Source: Methylotenera versatilis 301
GTDB lineage: Bacteria; Pseudomonadota; Gammaproteobacteria; Burkholderiales; Methylophilaceae
Length of the DNA stretch: 64,000 nt
Direction: 5' to 3'
NCBI RefSeq assembly: GCF_000093025.1
Contig: NC_014207.1
Location: 248,001 to 312,000 of the forward strand
The notes under the pieces were generated by a model. It was not told the origin of the DNA and did not search any database. It saw nothing but the letters and a program-made list of their open reading frames with translations. Positions 26,386 to 34,396 of the stretch are shown piece by piece (the stretch's first letter is position 1; every line of letters starts with the position of its first letter). Made by a program: the position numbers and the translations under genes.

Positions 26386-27195
26386 TCAGTATCTATGCGT
26401 TAAATATTTATCCGTTTCAATTGACGGCATGAAAGAAGGCTTTCTTGCTTTATTTAGTAGTTCGTAATATTCAAATTTACCATACTCATCTAAATTTTCA
26501 GGTAGTTTGTAGCAGTATCTGATTTCGTCTAACCGCTCGAAGCGTTGCAGATAAATTGCATGGATATAATGCATAATTCCGATATGGACTTTTGCACTTA
26601 ACTCACAAAGCTTTGTAAAGTGATAGCCACCAAAGTCATCAAATAGCCAGTTATCAATGTCTTCTAAAATCATAATTTCATCAGCAGGAGTTATTTCAGT
26701 GCCGCTAGCTTTGTATATGCCGACTAACTTTTTCAAGATGGCGCTCGATCTAAGAATCGAATGTTTACATCTATTGCCAATCAAATAAATCGCGTCTTTT
26801 CTAGTAAGCGTTATAGTTAATTCTTTCCCAATACCGGCTGAATGAATTTCATATTTGAATACCTGATCAAGCCAAAATATGAAAGACTCAACAGAAGCCT
26901 TTAATTCGTTTGTACGATTCGAATTAAAATCTAGTTGAGGTGAGTTAGAGATTTTAAGTAATAAATCTAAGAGATTATCACCATCTTTTTTACTTGAAAT
27001 AATCTCTTTGTTAACGCCCGCTATCACATCAAGAAGTAAAATGAAAAAATATTTTTTTGCAGTTGTGTCTTGAGGTAACACTGAGTTTACTAATTTAGTT
27101 CTATCTTCAGGAAAGCAGCAAATCGAGTAGTTAACATAGTTTTCTATGAGCTCAATTGATGAGTTCAAAATACGTATTTCTTCTTGTATGTTCAT
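26386..27195 (-). CDS. Orphan protein of unknown function
   Basis: 269 residues that I do not recognise. The sequence looks mostly helical, with no signal peptide or membrane segment. It is rich in Ile, Leu, Lys, Asn and Tyr, and the gene is clearly more AT-rich than its neighbours. A central TRKDAIYLIGNRCKHSILRS stretch recalls the Arg/His-containing helices of HEPN-like proteins, but the spacing does not match the known RX4-6H motif, so I make no assignment. It sits alone between repeats and a possible tmRNA-end remnant, which suggests transfer. A phage-defence or toxin role is speculation. Confidence 0.6.
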   Translation of the reverse strand: MNIQEEIRILNSSIELIENYVNYSICCFPEDRTKLVNSVLPQDTTAKKYFFILLLDVIAGVNKEIISSKKDGDNLLDLLLKISNSPQLDFNSNRTNELKASVESFIFWLDQVFKYEIHSAGIGKELTITLTRKDAIYLIGNRCKHSILRSSAILKKLVGIYKASGTEITPADEIMILEDIDNWLFDDFGGYHFTKLCELSAKVHIGIMHYIHAIYLQRFERLDEIRYCYKLPENLDEYGKFEYYELLNKARKPSFMPSIETDKYLTHRY

Positions 27196-27219
27196 GATAC
27201 CTTTGCCGTCACTTAGTTA

Positions 27220-27296
27220 GGTAGGGTGAGTTTGAACCCACGTCTATCGGTACTTACAGGACTCAGCGCATGAGAATGACCCTGCAAAGCAGTCCT
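27220..27296 (-). other. Possible remnant of a tmRNA (ssrA) 3' end
   Basis: Read on the minus strand, this stretch ends TAAGTACCGATAGACGTGGG then TTCAAACTCACC. That resembles the end of betaproteobacterial tmRNA (AGTACCGAT, then GGACGTGGGTTC-type T-arm). The T-stem pairs poorly, the CCA end is absent and no tag-peptide frame is visible, so it cannot be an intact tmRNA. GGACT and AGTCC at 27292-27296 and 27259-27263 could close a stem. The comparison is from memory. It may instead be an unrelated near-palindrome (GTGAGTTTGAACCCAC, 27226-27241). Confidence 0.22.
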
Positions 27297-27363
27297 TATA
27301 CTGGACATAAATTGGACGGGAGTGCTTTCTTAATTACTTATAGTGTCAGTAAGTTAGTGCTTA

Positions 27364-27852
27364 CTATGGCGCTACCCATTCCCCAGACTTGCCGCCATGT
27401 TTTTCCAGTAGCTTGATTCCGCTTATCGTCATACCTCTGTCTACAGCTTTACACATATCATAAATCGTAAGTAAGCCCACGCTCACCGCGGTGAGTGCTT
27501 CCATTTCTACGCCCGTTTGACCTGCGGTTTCAGTGGTGGCGGTGCATATAACGGATGTGTTTTTATCGTCTATCTCAAAGGTAACGGCTACCTTTGTCAG
27601 ACCAATTGGATGGCAAAGTGGGATTAAATCAGAGGTGCGTTTTGAGCCTTGAATCGCGGCAATTCTTGCAATGCCGAGTACATCGCCTTTTTTGGAATCA
27701 CCGCTTTTTATCAACGCTAATGTGCTGGTTTGCATTGTAATCACGCCACTGGCAATGGCGATGCGCTTGGTGTGTGCTTTGTCGCCTACGTCCACCATAT
27801 GTGCTTGGCCGCTGTTGTCAAAATGGGTGAGGGTGTTTGCTGCGTCGGTCAT
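27364..27852 (-). CDS. moaC: Cyclic pyranopterin monophosphate synthase MoaC
   Basis: Second enzyme of molybdenum cofactor synthesis; it forms cyclic pyranopterin monophosphate from the MoaA product. The start at ATG 27852 (162 residues) gives the family N-terminus [23 protein letters not shown] 27876 would add eight residues and has no better ribosome site. Conserved blocks: [28 protein letters not shown] and [20 protein letters not shown] followed by CKAVDRGM. It is divergent from the M48 protease gene. No other moa genes lie in the window. Confidence 0.94.
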   Translation of the reverse strand: MTDAANTLTHFDNSGQAHMVDVGDKAHTKRIAIASGVITMQTSTLALIKSGDSKKGDVLGIARIAAIQGSKRTSDLIPLCHPIGLTKVAVTFEIDDKNTSVICTATTETAGQTGVEMEALTAVSVGLLTIYDMCKAVDRGMTISGIKLLEKHGGKSGEWVAP

Positions 27853-27941
27853 TTTTTGCTTTCCACTGATAATCATTTTATGGATGATTATTTTTATGAT
27901 TCCTGCTGAACTAGCTTCGTAAAGTAGCTATCATAACAATA

Positions 27942-29444
27942 ATGAAATTAAAAACTATTGTAATTGCAATTTTGCTGATAACAAACAGCACGCTAGCGCC
28001 CAATTTGTGGGCGCAATCCTATGATGAGCCTGTGTTAACTGGTAAGCCTTATGAGGCGCCAAGGAGCTTTGACTTGAGTTTGCCAGAGCTCGGCGATGTT
28101 TCACAAACCGTGTTAACGCCACTTGATGAAAGGCGCATTGGCGAGCAGATTATGCGCGATGTATCGACCAGTGACGAGGTGGTGCAAGACGTGGAAATTA
28201 TCGATTACTTGAATAACTTGGGTAATCGACTGGTTTCAGCTAGCAGTGATAAGCAGCAGAAATTCAACTTTTTTGTGGTACAGGATAACTCAATCAACGC
28301 TTTTGCCATGCCGGGTGGTGTAGTTGGCGTGCACACGGGTTTAATCTTAGCCACGAATACTGAGTCTGAACTTGCGAGCGTATTAGGTCATGAAATTGGT
28401 CACGTGACACAGCATCACATGGCGCGTATGTTGGCTTCGCAAAAATATGACACGTTTAAAAATATCGCGGGGATTGCGCTAGCATTGTTGGTTGCGCGAG
28501 CTAATCCAGATTTAGCGAGCGGTGCGTTAACAACGGCTTCGGCAGTAGGCATACAAAATCAGTTGGATTACACACGTGACCATGAGCGTGAAGCTGACCG
28601 CGTTGGTTTGCAAATTTTAGATAGTGGCGGTTTTGATGTGCGTGCAATGCCCGCATTTTTTACCACTTTGCAACGTGGTACGCGCTTTGCTGAAGGTAGT
28701 GCGCCTAGCTTTTTACGCACACATCCGCTGACCAGCGAACGTATCGCCGATGTGACTAATCGCGTGTCGCAAATGACTTACAGGCAGGTACCTGATAGCG
28801 TTGAGTTTCAATATGTGCGGGCAAAACTCATTGCCAATAACGGTTCGGCAGATACTAATATACAGGTGTTCGAGCAAAATATTCGTGAACATAAATATAC
28901 CAATGAAGCCGCTGAGCATTACGGATTAGCCGTAGCTTATCTGCGTAAAAACGCTCTGCCGCAGGCTGAGAAAGAAGTGGCGTGGCTGAAAAAGAATGCA
29001 CCGCAGCATGCCATGTTAGAGAACCTAAGTGCGCGTCTGCAAGTCGTAGAGAATAATCCGCAACAAGCAGCCAAACAATATGCCGCTGCACTTAAGTTAT
29101 ACCCAGATAATCGTGCCCTGATTTATGGTTATGCTAACCACTTTTTGGCGATTAAGCAGTCTGATAATGCGATAAAACTGATTAAAGAAAAGCAAGGTTT
29201 GTATCCTAATGATGCGCAGTTTTACGATGTATTGGCAAAAGCCTATACTATGCAGAATAAGCTTTTGCTAAGCTATCAGGCACAAGGCGAGGCTTATTTT
29301 AGAAAGTACGATCTTGCGCGGGCGATTGAGCAAATGGAGTTAGCAGTGAAAGCCAATGATGGTGATTTTTATCAAAAATCCATTGTTGAGGCACGCTTAA
29401 CGGAATTGCGTCGCATGCAAGGCGATGTGAAAAAAGGTTCATGA
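27942..29444 (+). CDS. BepA-like periplasmic M48 metalloprotease with TPR domain
   Basis: 500-residue exported protease/chaperone. A signal peptide (about 1-25, ending LWAQ) is followed by an M48 domain with the zinc site VLGHEIGHVTQHHMARM and the third ligand in HEREADRVGLQILD. The C-terminal 200 residues are TPR-like helices (LAVAYLRKNALPQAEKEVAW and onward). E. coli BepA, with the same layout, assembles and degrades the LPS transporter LptD and other outer-membrane proteins; a similar role here is inferred. It is followed by soxY after 9 bases. Confidence 0.9.
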   Translation: MKLKTIVIAILLITNSTLAPNLWAQSYDEPVLTGKPYEAPRSFDLSLPELGDVSQTVLTPLDERRIGEQIMRDVSTSDEVVQDVEIIDYLNNLGNRLVSASSDKQQKFNFFVVQDNSINAFAMPGGVVGVHTGLILATNTESELASVLGHEIGHVTQHHMARMLASQKYDTFKNIAGIALALLVARANPDLASGALTTASAVGIQNQLDYTRDHEREADRVGLQILDSGGFDVRAMPAFFTTLQRGTRFAEGSAPSFLRTHPLTSERIADVTNRVSQMTYRQVPDSVEFQYVRAKLIANNGSADTNIQVFEQNIREHKYTNEAAEHYGLAVAYLRKNALPQAEKEVAWLKKNAPQHAMLENLSARLQVVENNPQQAAKQYAAALKLYPDNRALIYGYANHFLAIKQSDNAIKLIKEKQGLYPNDAQFYDVLAKAYTMQNKLLLSYQAQGEAYFRKYDLARAIEQMELAVKANDGDFYQKSIVEARLTELRRMQGDVKKGS

Positions 29445-29453
29445 GGCTAGAAA

Positions 29454-29897
29454 ATGCAACGTAGAGATTTTATAAGGCTCATATCTGGTGCTTTTGCCCT
29501 GGCTTTTATTGCGCCCATGAATGCGTTTGCCGCAATATGGAATAAGGCTGCGTTTGAAACTACTAAGTTAAATGAAGCGGAAAAAAACTTAGAAATTAAT
29601 GACGAAAAGCCTAGCGAACATATTTTGATTACCTTGCCAGATAAAGCGGAAAATGGCGCGATTGTTCAAATTGAGGTCAAAAGTAATATTCCCAACACTG
29701 AAACTATTTCTATTTTAGTAGAAAAAAATCCAACGCCGCTCATAGCGCACTTCAAATTCAGTAACGGCACCGAGCCTTTTGTGGTTACGCGCATCAAAAT
29801 GGCAGAGACTTCAGATGTAAAAGTGGTTGTGAAGGCTGGCAATCAATATTTTACTAACGCTAAAGGCGTCGTCGTGCTAGAAAACGGGTGTGGTTAA
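29454..29897 (+). CDS. soxY: Sulfur-oxidation carrier subunit SoxY
   Basis: Periplasmic thiosulfate-carrier subunit, 147 residues. A twin-arginine signal (QRRDFIRLISGAFALAFIAP) exports it folded, probably with SoxZ. The mature part is an Ig-like domain containing PDKAENGAIVQIEVKSNIPN. The end reads VVLENGCG, so the substrate-bearing Cys is kept as the penultimate residue, although the usual GGCGG tail is shortened. The stop lies just before the soxZ start. No soxA, soxX, soxB or soxCD gene is nearby. Confidence 0.88.
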   Translation: MQRRDFIRLISGAFALAFIAPMNAFAAIWNKAAFETTKLNEAEKNLEINDEKPSEHILITLPDKAENGAIVQIEVKSNIPNTETISILVEKNPTPLIAHFKFSNGTEPFVVTRIKMAETSDVKVVVKAGNQYFTNAKGVVVLENGCG

Positions 29898-29905
29898 GGA
29901 TGGTT

Positions 29906-30235
29906 ATGGCATCTGATAATATGAAAATGCGCGCTCAATTAAAGGGTGATGCAGCTTCTGTTGGTTACACCGAAGTAAAGGTTCTGATGAGCCATCCCAT
30001 GGAAACTGGGCGCAAAAAAGATGATTTCGATAGATTGATTCCTGCGCATTTTGTGCAGTTAGTCACGGCAACTCTAAATGGAAAAATAGTGCTGGAGGCG
30101 CAGTGGGGAACGGGCATCTCAAAGAATCCGTATCTTACTTTTAGATTAACTGGCGCAAAAATTGGCGATACTATTGCTGTGACTTGGCATGACAATTTAG
30201 GCGAAACAGCTACGCAGAATATTATTGTCACTTAA
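29906..30235 (+). CDS. soxZ: Sulfur-oxidation carrier subunit SoxZ
   Basis: Partner of SoxY in the carrier heterodimer; about 109 residues from ATG 29906, which has AAGG six bases upstream. ATG 29900 is an alternative. The sequence shows the SoxZ pattern MRAQLKGDAASVGYTEVKVL, then SHPMETGRKKD, IPAHFVQLVTATLNGKIVL and a C-terminal GDTIAVTWHDNLGET strand. It lacks a signal peptide, in keeping with co-export with SoxY. A 194-base leader to ahpC follows. Confidence 0.9.
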   Translation: MASDNMKMRAQLKGDAASVGYTEVKVLMSHPMETGRKKDDFDRLIPAHFVQLVTATLNGKIVLEAQWGTGISKNPYLTFRLTGAKIGDTIAVTWHDNLGETATQNIIVT

Positions 30236-30300
30236 TAAGTTTAATATAGACATGCTGTAGGTTGATAAGTAAAATTTATCACAACCATTAGAATGATATA

Positions 30301-30330
30301 TTGGATTTAATAAATCTAACGCTCTATAAT
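30301..30330 (+). promoter_or_regulatory. Likely sigma-70 promoter of ahpC with upstream dyads
   Basis: A perfect TATAAT at 30325-30330 is preceded at 18 bases by TTGGAT (30301-30306). Two dyads lie at or upstream of the -35: GATAA-N7-TTATC (about 30268-30284) and TTGGATTTA-ATAAATCTAA (about 30301-30319). ahpC genes are commonly controlled by OxyR, whose sites are spaced ATAG/CTAT-like half-sites; these dyads are only roughly similar. The leader to ahpC is about 90 bases. Confidence 0.5.
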
Positions 30331-30429
30331 CATTTTCACCAATTAAGAAGTTTCAAAAAGAAACATTTTATTAAGCTGTATTTTATTTAACCGAAGTATT
30401 TATTTAACCCACAAATAAGGAAAAAAACT

Positions 30430-30993
30430 ATGTCATTAATCAATACACAAGTTCAACCATTTAAAGCACAAGCGTTTCATAACGGTAAATTTATCGAAGT
30501 GAGCGATGTGAGTATGAAAGGCAAATGGTCTGTAGTGATTTTTATGCCAGCTGCATTTACATTTAACTGTCCTACAGAAGTTGAAGATGCTGCTGATAAC
30601 TATGCAGAATTCCAAAAAGCAGGTGCTGAAGTGTATATCGTCACAACAGATACACAGTTCTCACACAAAGTATGGCACGAAACTTCACCAGCAGTAGGTA
30701 AAGCACAATTCCCACTAGTTGGCGATCCTACACACCAATTGACACGTGCGTTTGACGTGCATATTGAAGAAGAAGGTTTAGCATTACGCGGTACTTTTGT
30801 GATTAATCCAGAAGGCGTGATTAAAACAGTAGAAATCCACAGCAATGAAATTGCACGTGATGTAAAAGAAACACTACGCAAGTTAAAAGCAGCTCAATTT
30901 ACTGCTGCTAACCCAGGTCAAGTTTGCCCAGCTAAATGGCAAGAAGGCGCTAAAACAATCACGCCTTCACTAGACCTAGTAGGCAAAATCTAA
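30430..30993 (+). CDS. ahpC: Alkyl hydroperoxide reductase subunit C (peroxiredoxin)
   Basis: Two-cysteine peroxiredoxin of 187 residues that reduces peroxides and is recycled by AhpF. The peroxidatic Cys47 sits in FTFNCPTE, the resolving Cys166 in GQVCPAKW, and the decamer-type C-terminus is complete. Other markers are DTQFSHKVWHE and FPLVGDPTHQLTRAF. A strong AAGGAAAAAAACT site precedes the ATG. Two hairpins separate it from ahpF, so ahpC is probably made in excess of ahpF. Confidence 0.96.
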   Translation: MSLINTQVQPFKAQAFHNGKFIEVSDVSMKGKWSVVIFMPAAFTFNCPTEVEDAADNYAEFQKAGAEVYIVTTDTQFSHKVWHETSPAVGKAQFPLVGDPTHQLTRAFDVHIEEEGLALRGTFVINPEGVIKTVEIHSNEIARDVKETLRKLKAAQFTAANPGQVCPAKWQEGAKTITPSLDLVGKI

Positions 30994-31038
30994 GTAGCAA
31001 AACCTAATTAAGATTTAAGTCTTAGTTTTAGGCAGTAT

Positions 31039-31072
31039 GCTACGCCTTTATAACACCATTTAAAGGTGTAGC
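31039..31072 (+). other. Hairpin between ahpC and ahpF
   Basis: GCTACGCCTTTA (31039-31050) pairs with TAAAGGTGTAGC (31061-31072) over 12 bp with one G-U pair and a 10-base loop. No T-tract follows, so it is better read as an mRNA-stabilising or processing hairpin than a terminator. Confidence 0.6.
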
Positions 31073-31078
31073 CCTTAC

Positions 31079-31110
31079 AAAAGCATTATTCAAAAGATAA
31101 TGCTTTTTAT
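31079..31110 (+). terminator. Rho-independent terminator after ahpC
   Basis: AAAAGCATTAT (31079-31089) pairs perfectly with ATAATGCTTTT (31097-31107) around a 7-base loop and runs into a T-rich tail. The stem is AT-rich, so termination may be partial and allow reduced read-through into ahpF. Confidence 0.75.
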
Positions 31111-31198
31111 TTGTGATTTACATTGATGGATTATTGCGTTTGATGATGAATCATTCGTTAGCCAAAATGGGCTGACACAACTAATAAAGAGAATAATC

Positions 31199-32782
31199 AT
31201 GGCACTAGAAGCAGGTATCAAAACTCAATTACAAACATATTTAGGAATGTTGCGCGAGCCTATCGAGCTTGTTGCTTCATTAGATGACAGCGCAGCTGCA
31301 CAAGAGATGCGTGAGTTACTAGAAGAAATTACTAGCATGTCAGACAAAATCACGCTGACAAATGGCGATGATGCCCGCAAGCCATCATTTGCGGTGAAAC
31401 GTGCTGCTGCACACAAAGATGCGGGCCAATCAGTTGGTGTGCGCTTTGCTGGTATTCCTATGGGTCATGAATTTACCTCACTCGTATTGGCATTACTACA
31501 TACTGGCGCTCACCCCATGAAATTAGAGGCTGAAAAAATCGCGCAAATTGCAGCGGTTGAAGGCAAGTTTCATTTTGAAACCTATATTTCTTTAAGCTGC
31601 CACAATTGCCCAGACGTTGTGCAAGCAATGAACATGATGGCAGTGATTAACCCCAACATCACCCACGTGATGATTGACGGTGCGCTTTATCAAGATGAAG
31701 TTAAAGCTAGAGAAATTATGTCTGTACCAACCATTTATTTAAATGGTGAAGTTTTTGGCGCAGGTCGTATGGAGCTAGACGAAATTTTATTGAAAATCGA
31801 TACTGGCGCAGCAGCACGCGAGGCTAAAAAAATAGATGCACAAGCCCCTTATGATGTTCTAGTGGTTGGCGGTGGACCTGCGGGAGCTTCTGCTGCTATT
31901 TATGCAGCACGTAAAGGCATTAGAACGGGTATCGTGGCAGAACGTTTTGGTGGTCAGGTGATGGATACGCTAGGCATTGAAAACTTTATTTCTGTGCAAG
32001 AAACCGAAGGGCCGAAATTAGTTGCCGCATTTGAAGAGCACGTGAAAAGTTACGATGTCGATATTATGAACTTACAGCGTGCTGTGAGCCTGTCTGAACC
32101 GGGTAAAGATGGCAATAAAAATATCGATTTGATCGAACTAAAATTAGAAAGCGGCGGTACCCTAAAAAGTAAAGTGGTGATTCTAGCGACAGGCGCTTGT
32201 TGGCGCGAGCTGGGCGTGCCTGGTGAAAAGGAATATCGCGGTAAAGGCGTGGCCTATTGTCCGCATTGTGATGGCCCTTTGTTTAAAGGCAAGCCTGTTG
32301 CAGTGGTGGGTGGGGGTAACTCAGGTGTTGAAGCGGCGATTGATTTGGCAGGATTTGTGGCACATGTGACTTTATTGCAGTTTGATACAGTGCTAAAAGC
32401 CGATGCAGTGTTGCAGAAAAAACTACATTCTTTGCCTAATGTCACTATTATCACCAGCGCGCAAACGACTGAAGTGACTGGCGATGGCACTAAAATGAAT
32501 GGCTTAACTTATACCGACCGCATTACTGGTGAAAGTAAGCATTTAGCGCTTGATGCGGTATTTGTGCAAATTGGTTTGTTGCCCAACAGCGATTGGTTAA
32601 AAGGCACGGTCAATTTAAGCAAGTTTGGTGAGGTTGAAGTAAATCATCACAACGCGACTTCATTACCTGGCGTGTTTGCTGCGGGCGATGTCACAACTAC
32701 ACCTTATAAGCAGATTATTATTGCGATGGGTGAAGGTGCAAAAGCCGCGTTGGGTGCGTTTGATTACTTAATTAGGCAGTAA
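31199..32782 (+). CDS. ahpF: Alkyl hydroperoxide reductase subunit F
   Basis: NADH-dependent flavoprotein that reduces AhpC, 527 residues. The N-terminal double-thioredoxin domain (about 1-200) carries the CHNCP redox pair near residue 130. It is joined to a thioredoxin-reductase-like part with FAD fold [21 protein letters not shown], redox-active CPHCDGP, NAD fold [19 protein letters not shown] and the closing [15 protein letters not shown]. Length and layout match the family. It likely has its own promoter after the ahpC terminator. Confidence 0.96.
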   Translation: MALEAGIKTQLQTYLGMLREPIELVASLDDSAAAQEMRELLEEITSMSDKITLTNGDDARKPSFAVKRAAAHKDAGQSVGVRFAGIPMGHEFTSLVLALLHTGAHPMKLEAEKIAQIAAVEGKFHFETYISLSCHNCPDVVQAMNMMAVINPNITHVMIDGALYQDEVKAREIMSVPTIYLNGEVFGAGRMELDEILLKIDTGAAAREAKKIDAQAPYDVLVVGGGPAGASAAIYAARKGIRTGIVAERFGGQVMDTLGIENFISVQETEGPKLVAAFEEHVKSYDVDIMNLQRAVSLSEPGKDGNKNIDLIELKLESGGTLKSKVVILATGACWRELGVPGEKEYRGKGVAYCPHCDGPLFKGKPVAVVGGGNSGVEAAIDLAGFVAHVTLLQFDTVLKADAVLQKKLHSLPNVTIITSAQTTEVTGDGTKMNGLTYTDRITGESKHLALDAVFVQIGLLPNSDWLKGTVNLSKFGEVEVNHHNATSLPGVFAAGDVTTTPYKQIIIAMGEGAKAALGAFDYLIRQ

Positions 32783-32800
32783 TATGGTTTAAGTTTTAGC

Positions 32801-32837
32801 ACATAAAAAATGGCGGTTTAACCGCCATTTTTTATGT
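32801..32837. terminator. Bidirectional rho-independent terminator
   Basis: A perfect palindrome with 18-base arms around a single T: ACATAAAAAATGGCGGTT and its complement. The GC core (TGGCGGTT/AACCGCCA) is flanked by A6 and T6, so it can end transcription of ahpF from the left and of the phospholipase D gene from the right. Confidence 0.93.
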
Positions 32838-32859
32838 ATGCAATTTACTGTGCTTAAAG

Positions 32860-34356
32860 TTACAACAATGGCTTAATTGGTGTTAATTGCAATGCTGCGA
32901 CTTTACGACGTTTCGCACCTGTCGCATATTGGTCTGGATTGTCAGTGGCTGCACTCCAGCTATTTTCAGGCTGCATATCGGTTTCAATGGCAGTTTGCAC
33001 ATTATTAGCCAATGCTTCATTTTGCACAATCACACCTACTTCGGTATTTAAATTTTGTGAGCGTGGATCAAAATTAAAAGTGCCGATAAATACTGTTTTA
33101 GCATCAACCACCATAGTTTTAGCATGAATCGCGAATACTGGTGGCTTGGCATCTTTAGGCAAAACGTGTTGCACCAATTTTTGTTTAATTTGCGGGTCAG
33201 GCTTATATTCGTAAACTTCGATACCCATTTTGATAAGTTGATCACGCTGGTTACGGTAGCCACTAAAGGCTTCTAAATTGTCAGTAGAAGCCAATGAGTT
33301 GGTGTTGATGCGCACTTTAACGCCACGTTTTAACGCGTCTTTAAACAACTTCTTCGCTTGGCTAGACATGACTAAATAAGGTGATTGAATCACAATTTGC
33401 GTTTGCGCATTTTCAACTAATTGCGCTAATTTTTGCGTGGTGAAGCCACCGCCACCCATAATGTATTTGTAATTGTTTTTACCTGGTGTGTCGCTAATAA
33501 ACTGAATCGGTGTCCAAATGATTTTTTCGGCTAGCGCAGCAAAAGCTTTCGGCATGTCACTAATCGCCTTGCGATTCTCAGGCGTAAAATTTTCAGGTGA
33601 GTTAGCGTAATCGTGCAAGTCACTGTAGATTTTCTGGATTTCATCATCTTTGACAGTGACGTGTTTCTGCATCAGCCCTAAGCCATCATACAAGTCTTCC
33701 ACTGGCGCGCTAAGTGGACTATGCCAAAACTTTTCGAAGCTTGCTTGCATGTCTTTTGCCACATCGCCAAGCAGTAAGGCATCGCGGTCGCGGAAGTTAT
33801 ATTTTTGGTTATAGTCAAAATATTCAGCGGCCATATTGCGCCCGCCAGTAATAGCCAGTTTGCCATCTACGATAAAAGTTTTATCGTGCATGCGCTGATT
33901 AACACCGCGAAAATTCACGACGATATTCATCAAGCGTTTGTAAAATGGCGTGCCTACTGAATGTTTTGGGTTATAGATGTGAATCTCGACGTTTGGATGT
34001 TTAGCGAGTGCCAGTAACGATTTATCAGGCGCATCGATTAATAAATCATCAACGATGACGCGTACTTTCACACCTCTATCAGCCGCACGCAGTAGGGCTT
34101 CTGAGGCTAATATGCCAATGTTATCGGTACTCCAGATGAAGTATTGTACTTCGATAGTTTTCTCTGCGTGGTCAGCCAGCCACGCGCGCGCCAGTAAAGC
34201 ATCTTCGCCTTTATCCAGCACATAGATGCCGCTTTGATTAGGGTGAGCGGCAATTTGATTGTCAATATAAGTAAGCTCAGGAGTGGCGATAGCCATTTGC
34301 GCAAAGCAAATAAACGCAACCGCTAATATTTTTAGTGCTAACTTAAAGTCAATCAC
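32860..34356 (-). CDS. Phospholipase D / cardiolipin synthase family protein (ClsC-like)
   Basis: Exported or membrane-anchored PLD-superfamily enzyme of 498 residues. After an N-terminal hydrophobic signal (about 8-24) come the two HKD motifs: MHDKTFIVDGKLAITGGRN (near 157) and IHAKTMVVDAKTVFIGTFNF (near 415). Phospholipase D chemistry goes through a His-phospholipid intermediate. The nearest known type is ClsC/YmdC, which makes cardiolipin from PE and PG; nuclease or lipase activity remains possible. The gene is a single unit ending at the shared terminator. Confidence 0.88.
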   Translation of the reverse strand: MIDFKLALKILAVAFICFAQMAIATPELTYIDNQIAAHPNQSGIYVLDKGEDALLARAWLADHAEKTIEVQYFIWSTDNIGILASEALLRAADRGVKVRVIVDDLLIDAPDKSLLALAKHPNVEIHIYNPKHSVGTPFYKRLMNIVVNFRGVNQRMHDKTFIVDGKLAITGGRNMAAEYFDYNQKYNFRDRDALLLGDVAKDMQASFEKFWHSPLSAPVEDLYDGLGLMQKHVTVKDDEIQKIYSDLHDYANSPENFTPENRKAISDMPKAFAALAEKIIWTPIQFISDTPGKNNYKYIMGGGGFTTQKLAQLVENAQTQIVIQSPYLVMSSQAKKLFKDALKRGVKVRINTNSLASTDNLEAFSGYRNQRDQLIKMGIEVYEYKPDPQIKQKLVQHVLPKDAKPPVFAIHAKTMVVDAKTVFIGTFNFDPRSQNLNTEVGVIVQNEALANNVQTAIETDMQPENSWSAATDNPDQYATGAKRRKVAALQLTPIKPLL

Positions 34357-34396
34357 TTGTTACTCCTTATTGTCTTACAAAGACTTTAAATAGGAC

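Noticed and set aside
27220-27296. Intact tRNA or tmRNA gene
   Set aside because: The TTCAAAC loop is tempting, but the T-stem has at least two mismatches, there is no acceptor stem or CCA and no anticodon arm. It is kept only as a possible remnant.
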